Of a stretch of 33,936 nucleotides of DNA, positions 30,982 to 33,936 are shown one piece after another. The stretch comes from CAWKGV01 sp963849305 (GTDB lineage: Bacteria; Pseudomonadota; Alphaproteobacteria; Acetobacterales; Acetobacteraceae). Location of the stretch: the NCBI GenBank assembly GCA_963849305.1, contig CAWKGV010000017.1:1-33936 (forward strand). The letters run 5' to 3'. The notes under the pieces were generated by a model. That model saw nothing but the letters and a program-made list of their open reading frames with translations. It was not told where the DNA came from and did no database searches. Positions within the stretch are counted from its first letter, which is position 1; the number at the start of each line of letters is the position of its first letter. The position numbers and the translations under genes were made by a program.

Positions 30982-31851
30982 ATGATCGACCCAGTCATCG
31001 GCATCATCGGCGGCTCCGGCCTCTACGACGTCGAGGGGCTGGAAGAGAAGACTTGGCGGCAGGTGGAAACCCCCTGGGGCACGCCGTCGGATGCGTTGCT
31101 GTTCGGGCGGCTCGGTGAGGTGCGCTGCGTGTTCCTGCCGCGCCACGGGCGCGGGCACCCGCTGTCGCCCACCCACCTCAATTATCGCGCCAATATCGAT
31201 GCGCTGAAGCGTTCCGGCGTTACCGATGTGCTATCGCTTTCGGCTGTCGGCAGCTTGAAGCCGGAGCTGCCCCCCGGCCGCTTCGTGATCGTCGATCAGT
31301 TCATCGACCGCAGCTTTGCCCGCGAGAAGAGCTTCTTCGGCGAAGGCGTGGTCGCCCATGTCTCGATGGCCCATCCGGTCTGCGCCCGGCTTGGGGACGC
31401 GCTGCAGCACGGCGCGACCGGGCTTGGCCTGCCGGTCACCAGAGGCGGGACGTACCTGGTGATGGAAGGGCCGCAATTCTCTACTAAGGCCGAGAGCGAA
31501 CTGTACCGGAGTTGGGGATGCAGCGTCATCGGTATGACCAACATGCCGGAGGCCAAGCTCGCCCGCGAGGCCGAACTTTGTTACGCGACCGTCGCGATGG
31601 TCACTGATTTCGACTGCTGGCATCCCGCGCACGACCACGTCACAGTCGAGGCGGTGGTGAGGGTGCTGCTCGAAAACGCCGATCAGGGGCGCTCGCTGGT
31701 CCGCGCGGTGGTGCCGGAAGTGGGCAAGCCGCGCGGCCTATGCCCTTGCGGCTGCGACCGCGCGCTCGACAACGCTATCATCACCGCCACCCACATGCGC
31801 GACCCGGCGCTGGTCGCCAGGCTCGATGCGGTGGCCCGACGGGTCTTATAG
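30982..31851 (+). CDS. mtnP: S-methyl-5'-thioadenosine phosphorylase
   Basis: Splits methylthioadenosine, a by-product of polyamine synthesis, into adenine and methylthioribose-1-phosphate. The phosphate-binding start is VIGIIGGSGLYDVEGLE (residues 5-21). FLPRHGRGHPLSPTHLNYRA (about 50-69) and TYLVMEGPQFSTKAESELYR (about 155-174) are active-site segments. IGMTNMPEAKLAREAELCYA and VTDFDCWH (about 208) complete the PNP/MTAP fold. The Asp in DFDCW fits preference for 6-aminopurine substrates. It has GGAG just upstream and lies 15 bp after petC, so it may be on the bc1 transcript, as in related genomes. Confidence 0.94.
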   Translation: MIDPVIGIIGGSGLYDVEGLEEKTWRQVETPWGTPSDALLFGRLGEVRCVFLPRHGRGHPLSPTHLNYRANIDALKRSGVTDVLSLSAVGSLKPELPPGRFVIVDQFIDRSFAREKSFFGEGVVAHVSMAHPVCARLGDALQHGATGLGLPVTRGGTYLVMEGPQFSTKAESELYRSWGCSVIGMTNMPEAKLAREAELCYATVAMVTDFDCWHPAHDHVTVEAVVRVLLENADQGRSLVRAVVPEVGKPRGLCPCGCDRALDNAIITATHMRDPALVARLDAVARRVL

Positions 31852-32523
31852 GGTATCCGCGGGCGCGGTAGCATGGAGCCGATCGGGGTAGTATTGCGGC
31901 GCTTCCCGTCGATCGAACATTCCGTAGTCGCGGATTACGCGGACCTGGCGGTGGCGGATGTGGGCATCGCGAATTGCTTTGGGATGCCATTCCTGCGCGG
32001 ACGCAGCATCCCGCCATGCAACGAGCAGCAGCAGCTTTCTTGGACTGTAGATGCTCTCGAAAAACTCGTGGCCGATAACCCCCTGAGTGCCGGTCCGCGG
32101 AAGCGCCAGGTCGGCCGCCAGATCCATATTGGCGTCGGCCGGCGACAGCTCGCTGATGGTCACGACCTTGGCCTCGCCGGTCTCGGTTTCATCGAATCGT
32201 TGCTCCTGCAATCTGTGACCGTCGGGTATATGCGTATCCGCGGCAATCTCGCCTACGCGCAGGTAATAGTCTTCGAACACCTCAAACCGGCCTTTCCGCT
32301 GGACCTCGTGGTGGGCGCCGAGGGTCCGCCAGCGAATGACGGCCTTCTCGTCGCGCCAGGTCGATAAAGACAAGATCCGTCCCTTGGTCCGCTTGCTGGC
32401 GAAACGCTCGTTATCGATGAAGCCGTCGATACGTTCGAGCTTAGGCCTCAGGAACTTGGCGAGTTCCAGGTACTCGTCGAGGCGACCCTCCTTGGGTTGG
32501 ACCTCAAAGATCACGGCAAACAT
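31846..32523 (-). CDS. Two-domain antibiotic biosynthesis monooxygenase (ABM)-like protein
   Basis: A 225-residue protein with two dimeric alpha/beta-barrel domains. The first, MFAVIFEVQPKEGRLDEYLE to about residue 100, includes KLERIDGFIDNERFASKRTK, LSLSTWRDEKAVIRWR and YYLRVGEI. The second, from about 110 to 215, includes YSPRKLLLLVAWRDAASAQE and HRQVRVIRDYGMFDRREAPQ. ABM-like proteins include quinol monooxygenases and haem-degrading enzymes, and many have unknown substrates; nothing here fixes the substrate. Its stop overlaps the convergent mtnP stop by 6 bp. The hydrolase gene lies 30 bp upstream on the same strand. Confidence 0.78.
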   Translation of the reverse strand: MFAVIFEVQPKEGRLDEYLELAKFLRPKLERIDGFIDNERFASKRTKGRILSLSTWRDEKAVIRWRTLGAHHEVQRKGRFEVFEDYYLRVGEIAADTHIPDGHRLQEQRFDETETGEAKVVTISELSPADANMDLAADLALPRTGTQGVIGHEFFESIYSPRKLLLLVAWRDAASAQEWHPKAIRDAHIRHRQVRVIRDYGMFDRREAPQYYPDRLHATAPADTL

Positions 32524-32553
32524 CGGTTTCTCTCCTCTGCTTGGATTGATGGA

Positions 32554-33494
32554 TCAGGTGGACGGCGCATCGCCTGGGGGAATCATTTCCGCCAAGAAGT
32601 TCCGGGTTTCGCGATAGAGCTCGTAACGGCTTTGCTCCAGATGCATGAGGTGGGTCGCGCGGCCGATCTTCACGTCACGCTTGACGGGGGATGCTGTGAG
32701 CGCATCGAATAGCCAGCCCGCGTCGGCATCGTTGACCAGGCTGTCCCATTCCCCGCGAACGATGGCGAGCGGCGCCCGGATCAGCTCCGGGTCGTAAGCT
32801 AGATCGCCGGCCCACGCCGCTGCGATGTCCTGCACCGGCCCGCTAGGCGTCTTCACGCTTGCCGGCGAGCGGGTTTTGCTCTCCGGGTCGGCATCAAGGT
32901 ACTGCTCGCCCCACTCCTCGAAGTGGCGCTTGGAGAGGACCGGTGGCTCGCCGGCCGGGACATCCGCGATGAAGCGGTCCCACTGGTCCTGGAGCGAGAC
33001 GAGGCGCCAGGCAGGATAGACGGGCGGCTCCGATTTCCTGGCACGCCGAGTGATTGGCCCGAAAAACACCAGCCGATCGATAGAATGTGGGCGCGGCCGG
33101 CAAATCGGCCGGTCGCGATACAGCCCCAGGAATGCGCGATGATCGAGATGCGCAGTACATGGTGATGCTCGCGGATGAAGTCGGCCGCGCGTTCGATCTG
33201 CTGGCTCGCGGCTTCGGCCCGTCCCAGCGCGGCATGGCGGCCGGCGGCCTCTGCCATCTCGGGATACGGGTCCGACCCGCCAAAGCCGTGGAAGTCAAAG
33301 GCCCAGACATGGAAGCCGGCATCGGCAAGTTCGTCGCGCCAGGAGCGGCCATCGAAGCGGTGAGCGATCGACAGGGCGGAAGGGAAGGTCGCGCCGTGAA
33401 CATACAGCACGACCTTCTGGGCGCCTGCCTGGGCGTGCTCGGGGGCGGATAGCGCAAAAACAGGGTCATTCCCGGCAACGGGCTCGGAATCCAA
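32554..33494 (-). pseudogene. Alpha/beta hydrolase, frameshifted
   Basis: First frame (TTG start at 33494 with AGGAG upstream): GAQKVVLYVHGATFPSALSI, VWAFDFHGFGGSDPYPEMAE and the nucleophile region RISIIAHSWGCIATGRFAG with Ser in H-S-W-G. The frame then breaks near 33088-33094, and the second reads SIDRLVFFGPITRRARKSEP onwards, with the acid in AIVRGEWDSLVNDADAGWLF and the His in ATHLMHLEQSRYELYR. Adding one base restores about 313 residues with a complete Ser-Asp-His triad. Substrate unknown. It is paired with the ABM-like gene downstream. Confidence 0.78.
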
Positions 33495-33681
33495 AAATGC
33501 TCCTCTTTCGGGTCAAGCTTCGGCGGTTGCGAATTCCTCACTGGGGCCTCCAAACATCTTGGCGCTGATAGACAGGACATTGGCGCAGCCGATCGGCCAG
33601 GCCAGGCGAAATGCTTCGGGTTCGGCCGAACTGTCTCAGCCGCGCTAACGTGTCCCGGCACACTCGCGATGGAGGATCGTC

Positions 33682-33936
33682 ATGCGCTGGGCGCGGTTCG
33701 AGCTGAACGGCACGCCGACCCACGGGATTGTCGAGGGCGATGACGTCATTCCGGTCCGGGGCTCGCCGTTCGCGACGTGGGAGCGACCGAGGTAGGCGCG
33801 CTTCGCCGGCCGAAGCTGCTGGCCCGGTGATCCCGCCGACCTTTTACGCCTGCGGGATGAACTGTGCCGGCCGCGTGCGCGCGGTCGAGGCCAAGATCGG
33901 CCGGGAGCCGAACCTGTCGACCCGGCCCGATAGCGG
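33682..33936 (+). pseudogene. Fumarylacetoacetate hydrolase-family protein, 5' part, two frame breaks
   Basis: GGAGG lies six bases before the ATG. The first frame reads MRWARFELNGTPTHGIVEGD, then DVIPVRGSPFATWERPR and a stop at 33793-33795. A second frame gives EVGALRRPKLLA up to about 33830. The third gives VIPPTFYACGMNCAGRVRAV, then EAKIGREPNL to the window edge. This is the N-terminal region of FAH-family enzymes, which cleave C-C bonds in acyl-pyruvates. The usual N-Y-A-x-H motif has become N-C-A-G-R, losing the metal-site-proximal His, so this looks like real decay rather than only sequencing error. The rest lies outside the window. Confidence 0.72.

Overview
The window is high-GC alphaproteobacterial chromosome. 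Gene content and order (argH-lptM-lysA-DUF4175, phaR, trpF-lapA-ihfB-sppA-rpsA-cmk-aroA-TIGR02300, hemF and petBC-mtnP) suggest Rhodospirillales, probably a relative of the Acetobacteraceae. The placement rests on remembered gene order and protein style, not on a search.

Layout, left to right. (1) 1-1390: the 3' end of a DNA methyltransferase gene, a parD antitoxin gene beside a broken parE toxin gene, and a TlpA-like thioredoxin. (2) 1398-8732: a biosynthetic and envelope block, argH-lptM and lysA-DUF4175, each pair overlapping by ATGA. Between lptM and lysA lie two tandem copies of what look like undescribed small-RNA genes of about 78 nt. Each has a TTGACC-N17-CACAAT promoter, a conserved stem-loop and a strong terminator. 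A complete IS1182-like element with a CTAG target duplication has split the first copy. (3) 8824-20433: housekeeping genes: phaR, then trpF-lapA-ihfB-sppA-rpsA on the minus strand, a CPA1-type antiporter, cmk-aroA, a dienelactone hydrolase, an acidic zinc-ribbon protein, a YdcF-like protein and a DUF6197-like protein. (4) 20831-23831: a 1000-codon gene for a right-handed beta-helix, probably type-I-secreted protein, with one frameshift. (5) 23882-27640: a 3.8 kb island flanked by direct repeats of the 3' half of tRNA-Lys(CTT). It has no visible integrase and carries small uncharacterised genes, including two related genes facing each other from its two ends. (6) 27596-30966: tRNA-Lys, hemF and the cytochrome bc1 genes. 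The Rieske gene has shrunk to a 31-codon remnant, and hemF and petB each carry one frameshift. (7) 30982-33936: mtnP, a two-domain monooxygenase-like protein, a frameshifted alpha/beta hydrolase and the start of a broken fumarylacetoacetate-hydrolase-family gene.

How the genes work together. argH and lysA finish arginine and lysine synthesis, trpF and aroA serve aromatic amino acids, and ihfB, rpsA and cmk serve DNA architecture, translation and nucleotide supply. petB and petC are two of the three bc1 subunits, hemF makes haem precursor aerobically, and mtnP salvages methylthioadenosine. PhaR implies polyhydroxyalkanoate storage.

Caution on quality. Single-base frame breaks in otherwise perfect genes are concentrated right of 22.8 kb, including hemF and petB, which should be essential in an aerobe. 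Assembly or sequencing error is a serious alternative to real gene decay for these. The parE, zinc-ribbon and FAH-family genes look more genuinely degraded.
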